From a bacterium (lineage in GTDB: Bacteria; Cyanobacteriota; Vampirovibrionia; Gastranaerophilales; UBA9971): a stretch of DNA of 64,000 nt. Location: contig JBAWVS010000003.1 in NCBI GenBank assembly GCA_037147175.1, forward strand, positions 1 to 64,000, read 5' to 3'. Under the pieces are notes generated by a model, which worked only from the letters and a program-made list of their open reading frames with translations, had not been told where the DNA came from and searched no databases. Both the position numbers and the translations under genes were made by a program. This document shows, in pieces, positions 18,437 through 27,922 of this stretch. Each line of letters starts with the position of its first letter. Position 1 is the stretch's first letter.

Positions 18437-19957
18437 TTATTTTGCTATTTCAGTAGATCTGACTTCTCTTACTACTGTAACTCGTATCTGACCGGGATAA
18501 TCCAATTCTGTTTCTATTTTCTTGGCGATATCTCTTGCCAGTTTGCTTGCTGCTACATCATCAAATACTGTCGGTTGAACAAGTACTCTGATTTCGCGTC
18601 CTGCTTGAACAGCAAATGATCTTTTAATACCTTCATAGCCTGTAGCAATTTCTTCGAGTTTTTTAATTCTCTTAATATATATTTCAAGAGTATCTCGTCT
18701 TGCTCCCGGTCTTCCTGCACTTAATGCATCTGCAATTTTAACAAGTACAGCTTCCACAGAATTTGCTACAACGTCGTCATGATGGGCTTCTATAGCATGA
18801 ATGATACATTCTTGCTCACCATAGCGTCTTGCAAAATCAACACCAAGCTGAATATGCGTTCCTTCATGCGTTTGGTCGAGCGCTTTACCGACATCATGGA
18901 GAAGACCTGCTCTTTTTGCAACATCAACATTTGCTCCTATCTCTGTAGCAAGCATTCCAGCGATATGTCCTACTTCTAAAGAGTGTTTAAGAACATTTTG
19001 ACCGTAGCTTGTTCTATATAGAAGCCTTCCTAAAGTTCTGATAGATTCAGGATGCAAGTTTATGACACCTAATTCATATGCAGCGGCTTCACCTTCTTTG
19101 TACATGGTTTCTTCTATTTCGCTTTTGGCTTTTTCAACCATATCTTCTATTCGAACAGGGTGAATTCTTCCGTCTGAAATCAATTTTTCGAGAGCTACTT
19201 TAGCTATTTGTCTTCTGACAGGATCAAATGAAGATAAAACAACCGCTTCAGGAGTATCATCAATAATTAAGTCAACACCTGTAAGTGTTTCCAGAGCGCG
19301 GATATTTCTTCCTTCTCTGCCTATGATTCTTCCTTTCATTTCATCGTTAGGAAGGTTCACTACAGAAACAGTTGACTCAACAGCCTGATCTATAGCACAT
19401 CTTTGCATTGTAGTAGACAGGATTTCACGTGATTTTTCATTTGAAGTTTCTTTAATATAAGCTTCATTTTCACGGATAAGCTGAGCAGCTTCGAGTTTTA
19501 ACTCTTTTTCCAGATGTTCGAGGAGTATTTTCTTGGCATCTTCGCTTGAAAGTCCTGAAACTCTTTCAAGTTCGCGAATATGTTTTTCTACGAGGTCTGC
19601 TAAATAATCTTCTTTTTCATACAATTCATCAAGTTTTTTAGCAAGTTCGCTTTCTCTATCGACAGCTGACTGCATTTTGGTTTCTAATTTTTCTTCTTTC
19701 TCAAGAAGTCTTTTTTCAAGTCTTCCGAGTTCATTTCTTCTTTCACGGACTTCATTGTCAAATTCTTGTTTTTGACTTTGAAGAGCTTCTTTTGCTGAAA
19801 TTAATGCTTCTTTTTTCTGGAGTTTAATTTGTTCTTCGGCATCTTTAATTTTTCTTGCAGCTTCTTCGTTTATATTTTGAACTTTTTCATTCATGTTTTT
19901 AAGCTGAGCATACTGATAAACAGCATACGCCAAAAACAAAACTGCAAGCACAGCCAA
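18437..19957 (-). CDS. rny: Ribonuclease Y
   Basis: Membrane-anchored endoribonuclease that initiates mRNA decay. From TTG at 19957 it has 506 aa: a hydrophobic N-terminus, a long coiled coil (about 20-190), a KH domain (GRIIGREGRNIRALETLTG near 212) and an HD domain (AGLLHDVGKALD near 350). The start is doubtful. No ribosome-binding site precedes the TTG. The frame stays open upstream, and hydrophobic, to an ATC at 19985-19987 that has AGAGG nine bases before it; that would complete the anchor with about ten more residues (SIITIVLAV). No ATG, GTG or other TTG lies between. First gene of rny-ymdB-php. Confidence 0.93.
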   Translation of the reverse strand: MAVLAVLFLAYAVYQYAQLKNMNEKVQNINEEAARKIKDAEEQIKLQKKEALISAKEALQSQKQEFDNEVRERRNELGRLEKRLLEKEEKLETKMQSAVDRESELAKKLDELYEKEDYLADLVEKHIRELERVSGLSSEDAKKILLEHLEKELKLEAAQLIRENEAYIKETSNEKSREILSTTMQRCAIDQAVESTVSVVNLPNDEMKGRIIGREGRNIRALETLTGVDLIIDDTPEAVVLSSFDPVRRQIAKVALEKLISDGRIHPVRIEDMVEKAKSEIEETMYKEGEAAAYELGVINLHPESIRTLGRLLYRTSYGQNVLKHSLEVGHIAGMLATEIGANVDVAKRAGLLHDVGKALDQTHEGTHIQLGVDFARRYGEQECIIHAIEAHHDDVVANSVEAVLVKIADALSAGRPGARRDTLEIYIKRIKKLEEIATGYEGIKRSFAVQAGREIRVLVQPTVFDDVAASKLARDIAKKIETELDYPGQIRVTVVREVRSTEIAK

Positions 19958-20147
19958 TACTATTGTAATAATACTTATGCTTTCGATTGTCCTGTACCTC
20001 TTTTAATATATATAACTATAACTGATTTTAATCTACTATTGTTGGGAGTATTTTCTGTTTTTAACAGATTCTTCGGGGAGTCAAAGCCGCAAATACAAAT
20101 AATCAAGAAAGTCCTTGAATAGCTGATTAATTGCATTATCCAAATTC

Positions 20148-20178
20148 AGTATAACCGCCCGAAATTTAAGTTTGACAA
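20148..20178 (-). promoter_or_regulatory. Possible rny promoter
   Basis: On the minus strand, TTGTCA (20178-20173) and TATACT (20153-20148) are separated by 19 bases. The leader to rny would be about 150 nt. The long spacer makes this tentative. Confidence 0.4.
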
Positions 20179-20251
20179 TATAATCTTAGCACAACTAATG
20201 CTTATTAATATACTGCATTTAAATAATTTTCTACTTTTATATATGTATAAT

Positions 20252-21331
20252 TTATTCGGTATCTTCTGCTTCCGATATTTCCGAAGGAACCGCAGTATTG
20301 CCGACTTTTATGTTATTTCTGACAATATTTTCTACTTCGGCAAGCAACTCGGTATTTTCTTTAAAATACTCTATAGCCTTATCTCTACCTTGCCCAAGCT
20401 TGTTATCATTATAACTAAACCAGCTTCCTGATTTGTTAACGATATTCATATCGACAGCAACATCAAGAATACAGCCGACTTTGGAAACGCCTTCTCCGTA
20501 AATAATGTCGAATTCGGAAATTCTGAACGGAGGAGCAACTTTGTTTTTAACAACTTTTACTTTGACCCTGTTTCCGTATTCTTGTCCATCTTTTTTAAGT
20601 GTTTCGATTTTTCTTATATCAAGTCTTAAACTTGCATAATATTTTAAAGCATTACCGCCTGTGGTCGTTTCGGGATTTCCAAACATAATGCCGATTTTTT
20701 GTCTTAGCTGGTTAATAAAAATAACGGTCGTTCTTGTTTTTCCGACAATACCTGTAAGTTTTCTTAAAGCCTGACTCATAAGTCTTGCCTGAAGCCCCAT
20801 GTGGCTGTCGCCCATTTCACCGTCAATCTCAGCTTTTGGAACTAATGCAGCTACAGAATCTATTACAATTACATCAATAGCTCCTGAACGAACTAATTCT
20901 TCGGTTATTTCCAAAGCCTGTTCACCTGTGTCAGGCTGGCTTAAAAGCAGTTCATCTATATTCACACCAAGATTTTTAGCATATTCAGGGTCAAGAGCAT
21001 GCTCTGCATCAATAAATGCTGCTATTCCACCCTTTCTTTGGGCTTCTGCTATGATATGCTGAGCAAGTGTGGTTTTACCACTGCTTTCCGGACCGTATAT
21101 TTCTACTATTCTTCCTCTTGGTACACCGCCTATACCTAACGCTACATCCAAAGAAAGGATACCTGTAGGGATTGATTCCACACCAACACCTGTTTTGTCC
21201 CCCAGTCGCATTATTGCGCCTTTGCCAAAATCTTTTTCTATTTTGCCAATTGTTGCTTCAAGTGATTTCTTTTTTTCCGAATCCAATGTAACCTGGAATG
21301 CTTCAGGTTTTGATTTTTCTTTTGTTGCCAT
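20252..21331 (-). CDS. recA: RecA recombinase
   Basis: Strand-exchange ATPase for homologous recombination and SOS signalling. The 359-aa product has Walker [12 protein letters not shown] near residue 70, the catalytic E in DAEHALDP, Walker [10 protein letters not shown] near 140, loop L1 [18 protein letters not shown] and loop L2 [13 protein letters not shown] chose ATG at 21331 (AAGG nine bases upstream). An in-frame TTG at 21340 directly abuts the GGAAGG and is less likely. It is followed by rny after about 260 bases, with separate promoters likely. Confidence 0.97.
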   Translation of the reverse strand: MATKEKSKPEAFQVTLDSEKKKSLEATIGKIEKDFGKGAIMRLGDKTGVGVESIPTGILSLDVALGIGGVPRGRIVEIYGPESSGKTTLAQHIIAEAQRKGGIAAFIDAEHALDPEYAKNLGVNIDELLLSQPDTGEQALEITEELVRSGAIDVIVIDSVAALVPKAEIDGEMGDSHMGLQARLMSQALRKLTGIVGKTRTTVIFINQLRQKIGIMFGNPETTTGGNALKYYASLRLDIRKIETLKKDGQEYGNRVKVKVVKNKVAPPFRISEFDIIYGEGVSKVGCILDVAVDMNIVNKSGSWFSYNDNKLGQGRDKAIEYFKENTELLAEVENIVRNNIKVGNTAVPSEISEAEDTE

Positions 21332-21365
21332 TTTGACCAACCTTCCACTATCTATATTTTAAATT

Positions 21366-21392
21366 AAGTAATCTTAATTACTTGAAATTATA
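21366..21392 (-). promoter_or_regulatory. recA -10 box and operator-like palindrome
   Basis: Minus-strand TATAAT at 21392-21387. Seven bases downstream, where transcription should start, lies the perfect palindrome AAGTAAT-CTTA-ATTACTT (21366-21383). It matches neither the Gram-positive (CGAAC-N4-GTTCG) nor the cyanobacterial or Escherichia coli LexA box. A repressor site, possibly of a divergent LexA, is inferred. Confidence 0.45.
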
Positions 21393-21789
21393 CTTCAAAA
21401 TACAATTCTTTAAGTAAATATTATGTTTTCTTTACAATGCTCCAAAGCGTAAATTCAATTTCTAATTGCAACACTAATTTTTTTGTTGTACTTTTTTATA
21501 ACTGCTTAATTATTAATTCAGATTCAAAAATCAAGGTATTTGTTTTAGAAATTTAAAAAAATTATCTTAATTTTTATAATCTGAAATTCATCTTCTCTGA
21601 CTTTTTACAGCTTTTTGTCTTTTATATTGTAACAATATATTGCAATTTTATTCAAAACTCCCGTAAAAAAGTAAATTTTTTTTTCGTTTAGGTTTTATCT
21701 TAACAGAAGTATTAAAAATGGTTTAAATTATTCAATTTTTTTAATATTTTCTATTGTTTATTAATTTGATATGAAGGACTTTTTAAAAA
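21393..21789. other. Gap between divergent recA and the 688-aa gene
   Basis: About 400 bases of very A/T-rich sequence with long T runs. It has an imperfect dyad ATTGTAAC-AATAT-ATTGCAAT near 21630-21645 and no ORF with a ribosome-binding site. It presumably holds the rightward promoter for the gene at 21790. Nothing else seen. Confidence 0.5.
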
Positions 21790-23856
21790 ATGATGCATGT
21801 TTCTTCTAATTTCCAAAAAAAAATAACAAAAGAAAAATTGAATAGTTCAAATCTTCCCCAAAAAACCGGATTTACTTCAACTCCGACAAAACCAATTTCA
21901 AGAATAGTAAAAGAAGCTCAATCGCTTGCTGTAAGTGATTCTTTCAGGAATACTAATTCCTTTATAAAAAATTGGGATAAATGGCTTGGACTTGCTACAG
22001 CATTAACCTCAACAGTTGGTTTTGCCGTTGGAGGAGTCGCTTTGATGTATGATGATATATACAAAAAAAGGAAACATAAAAAAGAGCATGCAGAAACCAA
22101 AAACAATTCTCAAATAGATACAAATAATGCTTCTGCGCAAAAAGATAAAACTGCAAGCAATGTTTCCTTCCAGGGAAACAAAACTAAAGACACCCACAAA
22201 AAAGAAGAGATGGGTCATATTAACCCTGAAACTGCATTCGGCAAGATAGGACTTGCTTTTGCAAAAGTCGGCATAGCTTTTTCAGGAATTGCCGGTATTT
22301 TTAACGGTATTGCAATGAAATTGCCTCTTATGGCTTTTGGAGAAGGCGTTAACGTTGCAGCCTCCCCTATAATAAATACTCCTGCCGGTTTTGGATTATT
22401 TTCCATGGGGCTTGCAGGTGTTTTTGCAGGTCGTGCTCTTGAAAATAATCCTGCCTTGAAATTAAATACCGCTGTATTAGCCAGCAAAACTTTAAATGAA
22501 AAAGTTAAATACCTTGCTTCTAATACATGGTTGACTATAAAAGAACTTGGTAAATCAACAAAAACAACGTTTACGCATTTATTTAATCTTGTAAATCCTG
22601 CAAAATCAAAAATCTCCGCTAATTTCTTCAGAGATAAAATTATTGCGGTAAAATCCTCAACACTTCAATTTAACCAAAGCGTACTTGCAGATGGATCAAA
22701 AATAGCAGAGGCAGCAATAAAATCACACCCTTACCGCATGCATACCGCATCTGTAATACTTGCCGTCGGTGGAGCAATATTAACAATCGCAAGTTTTATA
22801 AAAAATAAAATTGGGCAAAAAACAGGCTTTAAAACAAGCGAAGTTGGTGGAGCACTTGATAATATAGGGCTTGCATATTCAGGGTTGGAAAAACTTCAGA
22901 TGGGCAGTAAAGCTTCAGGTGCTGCGCTTGCTGTTTCCGGTGTTACAATCCTTGCAGGAACTCCTCAGGCAGAAACAGAAAGAGGAAGAGCTCTACAATG
23001 GATAGGATGCGGACTTCTTTTTGCAGCATTTGTGTTTGAAAGAAAGCATGATTTATCAAAAGCCTTAGCAGCAATGAAAAACATAAAAGAAACAGGACTT
23101 GCTAAAGAATCAAGTCAACTTATACGACAGCTGGAAATTGACTTGCCTGATGCATTTTCAAGAAAAGAACTTAAAAAGATTTTAAATCCTCTTGCAAAAT
23201 TTATTAAGGGAGGTCAAAAAGAAAAAATTGCAGCAGAAGCAAGAAATGCCTTAATGAACAATCAGGCAGGCTCAAAAATTGTTAAATTTATTGATTCTGT
23301 TTCGGAAGAAAGCAGAGCGGATATTATCAGATTCCTTGGAAATGACAGCAAAATTGCAGAAAAAACAAGAAAAATAATGGAAGACAATCCAGCAGGCACA
23401 GAAATTGTTAAATTCTTTGATTCGATTTCAAAAGAACATACAAAAAATATAATTGATTTACTTGGCGGAGATAAAGAAGCTGTAGCCGCAAGAGAAATTC
23501 TGGAAAACAATCCTACAGGCAAAGCCGCGGTTAACTTTATTGATTCTATGCTAGAGCATCTCTCAACAGGCAAATATGAACCAAGTACTTTTAAAAATCC
23601 TGAAACGCAAGAAGGAAGCAATATTGTAGCAACACTGGTTCAGGATTTACAAAAAGACGGCGTTCACTCCCAAGTGGCTAATAACGTAAGATTTATAAGC
23701 GAAGCAAAAGACCCGAAAGCGGTTGCACAAGCTATTATCTTCGAAAACTCCAAAATGTTCGGAGAAAATTACAAAACCGAGCTTCAAAAAATAAGTGACG
23801 ACTCTTCTACCCCTGCTGCTTTCAGAGAAGCTGCACAAGAAGCATTAAAAAAATAA
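21790..23856 (+). CDS. Unknown 688-aa membrane protein with C-terminal repeats
   Basis: A 688-aa protein I do not recognise; no homologue outside this lineage comes to mind. Residues 1-60 are polar. Hydrophobic, Gly/Ala-rich segments lie near 66-88, 148-175, 195-220, 318-335 and 370-425, so it is probably an integral membrane protein with a polar domain between spans. The C-terminal third (about 475-600) has three tandem repeats of about 45 residues with a core N-x-A/T-G-x-x-x-V-x-F-x-D-S (NQAGSKIVKFIDSVSEE, NPAGTEIVKFFDSISKE, NPTGKAAVNFIDSM). An AAGGA lies 12 bases before the ATG. It is flanked by recA (divergent) and an MFS gene 96 bases downstream. Function unknown. Confidence 0.8.
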   Translation: MMHVSSNFQKKITKEKLNSSNLPQKTGFTSTPTKPISRIVKEAQSLAVSDSFRNTNSFIKNWDKWLGLATALTSTVGFAVGGVALMYDDIYKKRKHKKEHAETKNNSQIDTNNASAQKDKTASNVSFQGNKTKDTHKKEEMGHINPETAFGKIGLAFAKVGIAFSGIAGIFNGIAMKLPLMAFGEGVNVAASPIINTPAGFGLFSMGLAGVFAGRALENNPALKLNTAVLASKTLNEKVKYLASNTWLTIKELGKSTKTTFTHLFNLVNPAKSKISANFFRDKIIAVKSSTLQFNQSVLADGSKIAEAAIKSHPYRMHTASVILAVGGAILTIASFIKNKIGQKTGFKTSEVGGALDNIGLAYSGLEKLQMGSKASGAALAVSGVTILAGTPQAETERGRALQWIGCGLLFAAFVFERKHDLSKALAAMKNIKETGLAKESSQLIRQLEIDLPDAFSRKELKKILNPLAKFIKGGQKEKIAAEARNALMNNQAGSKIVKFIDSVSEESRADIIRFLGNDSKIAEKTRKIMEDNPAGTEIVKFFDSISKEHTKNIIDLLGGDKEAVAAREILENNPTGKAAVNFIDSMLEHLSTGKYEPSTFKNPETQEGSNIVATLVQDLQKDGVHSQVANNVRFISEAKDPKAVAQAIIFENSKMFGENYKTELQKISDDSSTPAAFREAAQEALKK

Positions 23857-23952
23857 ATTTAAAAATAAACATAAATAAACTGTCCTGTTACTATGTTCCA
23901 TGCTAAAATTTTTCTACAGCATTAAATACTTTTTTAGAGAGGAAAGAAATAA

Positions 23953-25491
23953 ATGGAAGCTCAAATTAGACCGGCTAAATTGCCAAAAGTTTCTGTATGG
24001 CAATTTATAAATCTTTGCATTGGCGGAATAGGCTTACAGTTTGCATGGGCAATGCAAATAGGACTTACAAGCCGTGTCACAGAGCCTCTTGGAGCAACAC
24101 CATTAATTCTGGGCTTAATTTGGCTGGCCGGTCCGATAACAGGAATCCTTGTTCAACCTATAGTCGGAACAGTAAGCGATAATATCTGGACAAGATTTGG
24201 CAGAAGAAGACCTTTTTTAATGACAGGAGCAATTTTAGGCGCTTTAGCACTTGTACTGATGCCTTATTCTCCAACTCTTTTATGGGCAGCTCTCTCTCTC
24301 TGGATCATAGATATATGTGTTAACGTCAGCATGGGACCACATAGAGCTCTTGTTCCCGATACAATGCCTTCGGAACAGCATGCTCTGGCAAATTCATTTT
24401 TCAGTTTTGGTGCAGGATTTGGAGCTATTATTGTTTTTGGGTTTCCGTATTTTTTAAAAACATTTTTTCATCAACAAATTTCAATTCACAGCCAATTTTT
24501 AATAGCTGCAATTGTTCTCGTTCTCGGAATGGGATGGACCTGTTTCAGCGTAAAAGAAAAATATTTACCTGAAGAAAAGAAAATAGAAGATAAAGAAAAT
24601 CCTTTTGAATCAATAAATATGTTTTTAATAAGCGGACTGATTTCCGCGGCTATATTAACTGTGCTAATCAGTTTTGGAGTCTTTGGAAAGTTTGATCTTT
24701 CAAATAATAACTTTATAACAACTATTCTTTCATGGTTCGTACTGATTCTTAGTTTTCCGATGCTGGCAATGGCCTTAAAGAGTTTTTACACAAAAGAAAT
24801 AGCTAAAATATGTGCGATGCAGTACTTTACCTGGATTGGAATGATGTGTTTATTTATTTATTTCAATAATTATGTCGTACACAATATTTTTCTTATTCCT
24901 GATTTAACATCAGCTACTGAAGTTATTAAAAAAGCCTACGAATCCAGAGTTATGGAAGCTACAAATCTCTCAGGATTAGGATTTGCCTTTTTTAATCTTG
25001 TTTGTTTCCTTGTTTCAATACCGCTTGGTCTTTTATGCAATAAATTCGGCAAGAAAAATATACATTCTTTTGCCCTTTTTACATTAGGATTAGCGTTCTT
25101 AGGCTTTGCGTTTTTTGCAAAAACAAAACTCGAAGTCCTCTTTTTTATGGGGCTTGCAGGAATCGGCTGGGCCTCAATCCTTACACTCTCCTATGCCTTA
25201 TTAATGGACAATATTAAAAAAGGTACAGAAGGCTCTTCTCTTGGCAAAATGAACCTGTTTGTTTCAGGACCTCAAATTTTATCTTCTATAGCTGTCGGCT
25301 ATTTAATAAACAAAAGTCCGATGCAAATAAACTCAGGGTTAACAAATCATTGGGAATACGCTTTTATTGTCGGAGGAATTGCAATGTTTATTGCTTCTCT
25401 GATAACACTTACCATAAAAAGAGAAAATATAGGTCAAGAAAAAAATCAGTTTGTTTTTGAAGAAGAACTTGTTCCTTCGGAAAATATTTAA
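23953..25491 (+). CDS. MFS transporter, SLC45/GPH-like sugar carrier
   Basis: A 512-aa twelve-span major facilitator. The N-terminal half has Q-F-A-W-A-M-Q in span 1, PIVGTVSDNIWTRFGRRRPF in the loop between spans 2 and 3 (an R-x-G-R-R signature typical of the SLC45 sucrose and GPH glycoside families) and a MGPHRALVPD segment. The second half repeats the loop as LLCNKFGKKN near residue 360. A proton-coupled glycoside or disaccharide carrier is the best guess; the substrate is not readable. GAGAGGAAAG precedes the ATG. It converges with the PilZ cluster. Confidence 0.85.
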   Translation: MEAQIRPAKLPKVSVWQFINLCIGGIGLQFAWAMQIGLTSRVTEPLGATPLILGLIWLAGPITGILVQPIVGTVSDNIWTRFGRRRPFLMTGAILGALALVLMPYSPTLLWAALSLWIIDICVNVSMGPHRALVPDTMPSEQHALANSFFSFGAGFGAIIVFGFPYFLKTFFHQQISIHSQFLIAAIVLVLGMGWTCFSVKEKYLPEEKKIEDKENPFESINMFLISGLISAAILTVLISFGVFGKFDLSNNNFITTILSWFVLILSFPMLAMALKSFYTKEIAKICAMQYFTWIGMMCLFIYFNNYVVHNIFLIPDLTSATEVIKKAYESRVMEATNLSGLGFAFFNLVCFLVSIPLGLLCNKFGKKNIHSFALFTLGLAFLGFAFFAKTKLEVLFFMGLAGIGWASILTLSYALLMDNIKKGTEGSSLGKMNLFVSGPQILSSIAVGYLINKSPMQINSGLTNHWEYAFIVGGIAMFIASLITLTIKRENIGQEKNQFVFEEELVPSENI

Positions 25492-25495
25492 CCGC

Positions 25496-26161
25496 TTATA
25501 TTCCTTTTTTTCTTAATTTCAACTCATAAAGAAAAATTTCTTTAATAAGTTTATCTCTTGATTTTTCGTTTATATCAATGAAAGTAAAAGAATTTTTGTG
25601 CTTATTTTTTCCTGCAGCTATAATTTTTTTAGAATGAACGTGTTTTATAAGAACTTCAACAGGCTCTATATTCGAATTGGGCAGGTAAATTTTTCCAATT
25701 ATTTTTGAGTGCTTTTCTGTTGGTCTGTCTGAAATATAACAAAACCCAGAACCGCTTATATCTAGACTATTTACAACACAGACATTAATTTCATCATCTT
25801 CTTTCTCTGGGAAAATACTCAATTCCATTTTTAACGAAAGAGGAACTCTTACATATTCTCTGCGCTGAATAAATTTAATATCATCAGGATACGAAATTTT
25901 AATACCGGGAATCCTTGAATTATCCCTGCCAAGTATTTTACAAGCTCCTGAATAAATTCCTGTTTTTTCTTTAAATTTGACAGTAACCTGTTTTTCATTA
26001 GGAATATTATACTCTACGCCTTTATAAAATAAAAAATCTATAAGTATATACTCAGTTTCAACACTTTTAATATAACTTTTAAAAATATTATTTTTATCTT
26101 CTGACTCGTCATATTTGTATTCAACATCGATTTTACCGAGTTCTTTTATAAAGGAAAACAT
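25496..26161 (-). CDS. PilZ-domain protein (YcgR-like), copy 1
   Basis: A 221-aa protein with a YcgR-type N-terminal region (about 1-95) and a PilZ domain (about 98-215). The c-di-GMP-binding motifs are both present: R-R-x-x-x-R in IQRREYVRVPL near residue 100 and D-x-S-x-x-G in DISGSGF near 137. It is thus likely a functional c-di-GMP receptor. It lies two bases downstream of the TPR gene in one leftward unit, with a paralogue (27923-28546) upstream of that gene. The diguanylate cyclase at 41714 could supply the ligand. No flagellar genes occur in the window, so a target cannot be named. Confidence 0.85.
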   Translation of the reverse strand: MFSFIKELGKIDVEYKYDESEDKNNIFKSYIKSVETEYILIDFLFYKGVEYNIPNEKQVTVKFKEKTGIYSGACKILGRDNSRIPGIKISYPDDIKFIQRREYVRVPLSLKMELSIFPEKEDDEINVCVVNSLDISGSGFCYISDRPTEKHSKIIGKIYLPNSNIEPVEVLIKHVHSKKIIAAGKNKHKNSFTFIDINEKSRDKLIKEIFLYELKLRKKGI

Positions 26162-26163
26162 TT

Positions 26164-27777
26164 TTAGTCAAATAACTCCTGAATCTTAACTTTAATTTCA
26201 CGTTGATCCATTTCATTAGTATGGTTATTTAAATCCATAGCTACCTGAAATAGTCTTGCAGCTTCTATTTTATCACCTTTAACAGCCATTGCCCTACCTA
26301 AATTGTAATTAGCCAGAGCGTATTGAGTATTACTTTCAATAGCTTTACGGAGGTTATCTATTGCTTCTTGAATATATCCCAGATCGTCAAGATAAATTAC
26401 TCCTAAATTGTTATAAGCTATATCATAGCTAGGGTCTAACTTAATTGATTTTTCGTATTCTTTGACAGCTTCTTCAATCTTGCCTTTACCCCAAAGTAAA
26501 AAGCCTAAATTACAATGGATTCTGGCATTATTCGGGTCTACTTCCAGAGCCATCCTGTATGTTGCAAGAGCATTCGCATAATCACCCTTATCATAAAAAG
26601 CACTTCCAAGACTTATATAAATATCTACATCGGTCGGATTTAAAAGAGAAGCACTCTGGTAAGCACTTATTGCCGCATCAAAATTATCTTTTGATTCATG
26701 AAAAATATATCCGAGCGTTTGTGCAATAATACTTGTCCAGTTTTTATTGGGGTTTAAGGATATTGCTGTTTGATAAAAAGAGACAGCCTCTTTGATATCA
26801 CCTTTTAAATAATAAATATTTGCCAAATTACTATGATATATCGCATCATTTGGATTCATATCTATTAATTTTGCATAAAGTTCTATGGCACTGTCATAAT
26901 TTCCCTGCTCTTCATAAATAGAACAAAGGAGTTTGTGTGCGGCAACATGGGTAGGATCAAGCCATATTGCCATTTTATATTCATTTATGGCATCCTCTAA
27001 AGAACCTGCCAGTCTGTAGGCATTTCCCAGATGCAAATACAAAAGCAAAAAGCCCGGAGCTTTTTCTATTGCTTTAACATAAAGATCTATAGCCTGATAT
27101 ACACTTTTTGTCTTTTCCAGATAATATCCCTGAAAAAAAATAGGAAAAAACTTTAAGTAAGAAAATTTTGTACAAATTTCTTTTTTGGCTTCCTCTTCAA
27201 AGGCAAGTTTAAATACTGCTAAAAATAAATTTTTAAATATCTTAAAAGTATTTTTGCCTGTTTTATCTTCCCGCACTTTTAAAAGTTTGAATAAAAGGTA
27301 ATGAGCCCGAGAATTTCTAAATCCGCCATATTGCACAGCTTTTTCGAGGTAATCTATAGACTCTGCAACTCTATCTCTTTTTGCAAAGATTTTTGCGGTC
27401 ATATAATAAGCATTTGAATAATTTTGATTGTATTCAATACTTATAGCAAAATGATTCAGGGCTTTTTCCAATTCCCCTTTATAATAATAAGCACAGCCGA
27501 GTTTATAATGAATATCCGACGAATTTAAATTTGATTCTAAAGCTCGCTGGTACTCTAAAATCGCATCATCCAGAAATTGCTTTGGTTGATAAATATTAAG
27601 ATGATTTTCCAAATATAAATCACCAAGCCTTATATGTAATCCGGCGTTCGTAGGATCATTTTGGATAGCGGTTTGACACATTTCTATGGCTTTTGAAATG
27701 TTGCCGTTTTTTTGCATTTTTTCTATTTTATTGTTCAACTTTTCAATTATTACTGTTTCACTCATTTGATTACTCAT
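26164..27777 (-). CDS. TPR-repeat protein
   Basis: A 537-aa protein made of about a dozen tetratricopeptide repeats (34-residue units, consensus A-x-x-x-Y/L-x-x-A-I-x-x-x-P). Examples: AIEKAPGFLLLYLHLGNAYR near 240 and ALEVDPNNARIHCNLGFLL near 415. The series is interrupted around residues 165-215 by a non-TPR insert. No signal peptide or membrane span. It is a protein-interaction scaffold, placed between two PilZ genes and nearly abutting one of them, so an assembly governed by c-di-GMP is a reasonable inference. Some TPR proteins of this kind act in protein O-glycosylation or pilus assembly, but no catalytic domain is present here. Confidence 0.88.
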   Translation of the reverse strand: MSNQMSETVIIEKLNNKIEKMQKNGNISKAIEMCQTAIQNDPTNAGLHIRLGDLYLENHLNIYQPKQFLDDAILEYQRALESNLNSSDIHYKLGCAYYYKGELEKALNHFAISIEYNQNYSNAYYMTAKIFAKRDRVAESIDYLEKAVQYGGFRNSRAHYLLFKLLKVREDKTGKNTFKIFKNLFLAVFKLAFEEEAKKEICTKFSYLKFFPIFFQGYYLEKTKSVYQAIDLYVKAIEKAPGFLLLYLHLGNAYRLAGSLEDAINEYKMAIWLDPTHVAAHKLLCSIYEEQGNYDSAIELYAKLIDMNPNDAIYHSNLANIYYLKGDIKEAVSFYQTAISLNPNKNWTSIIAQTLGYIFHESKDNFDAAISAYQSASLLNPTDVDIYISLGSAFYDKGDYANALATYRMALEVDPNNARIHCNLGFLLWGKGKIEEAVKEYEKSIKLDPSYDIAYNNLGVIYLDDLGYIQEAIDNLRKAIESNTQYALANYNLGRAMAVKGDKIEAARLFQVAMDLNNHTNEMDQREIKVKIQELFD

Positions 27778-27922
27778 TATTTATACCGATTATTATTCTT
27801 CATTCGGGTTTTTATAAATTCAAGCTGTATATACTTTTTTTATTATAACTGATTGTATATAATTATGCTTCATTTATCCTGATTTTAAAACTATTTTTGT
27901 TAATAAATTTTATATTGAACTA

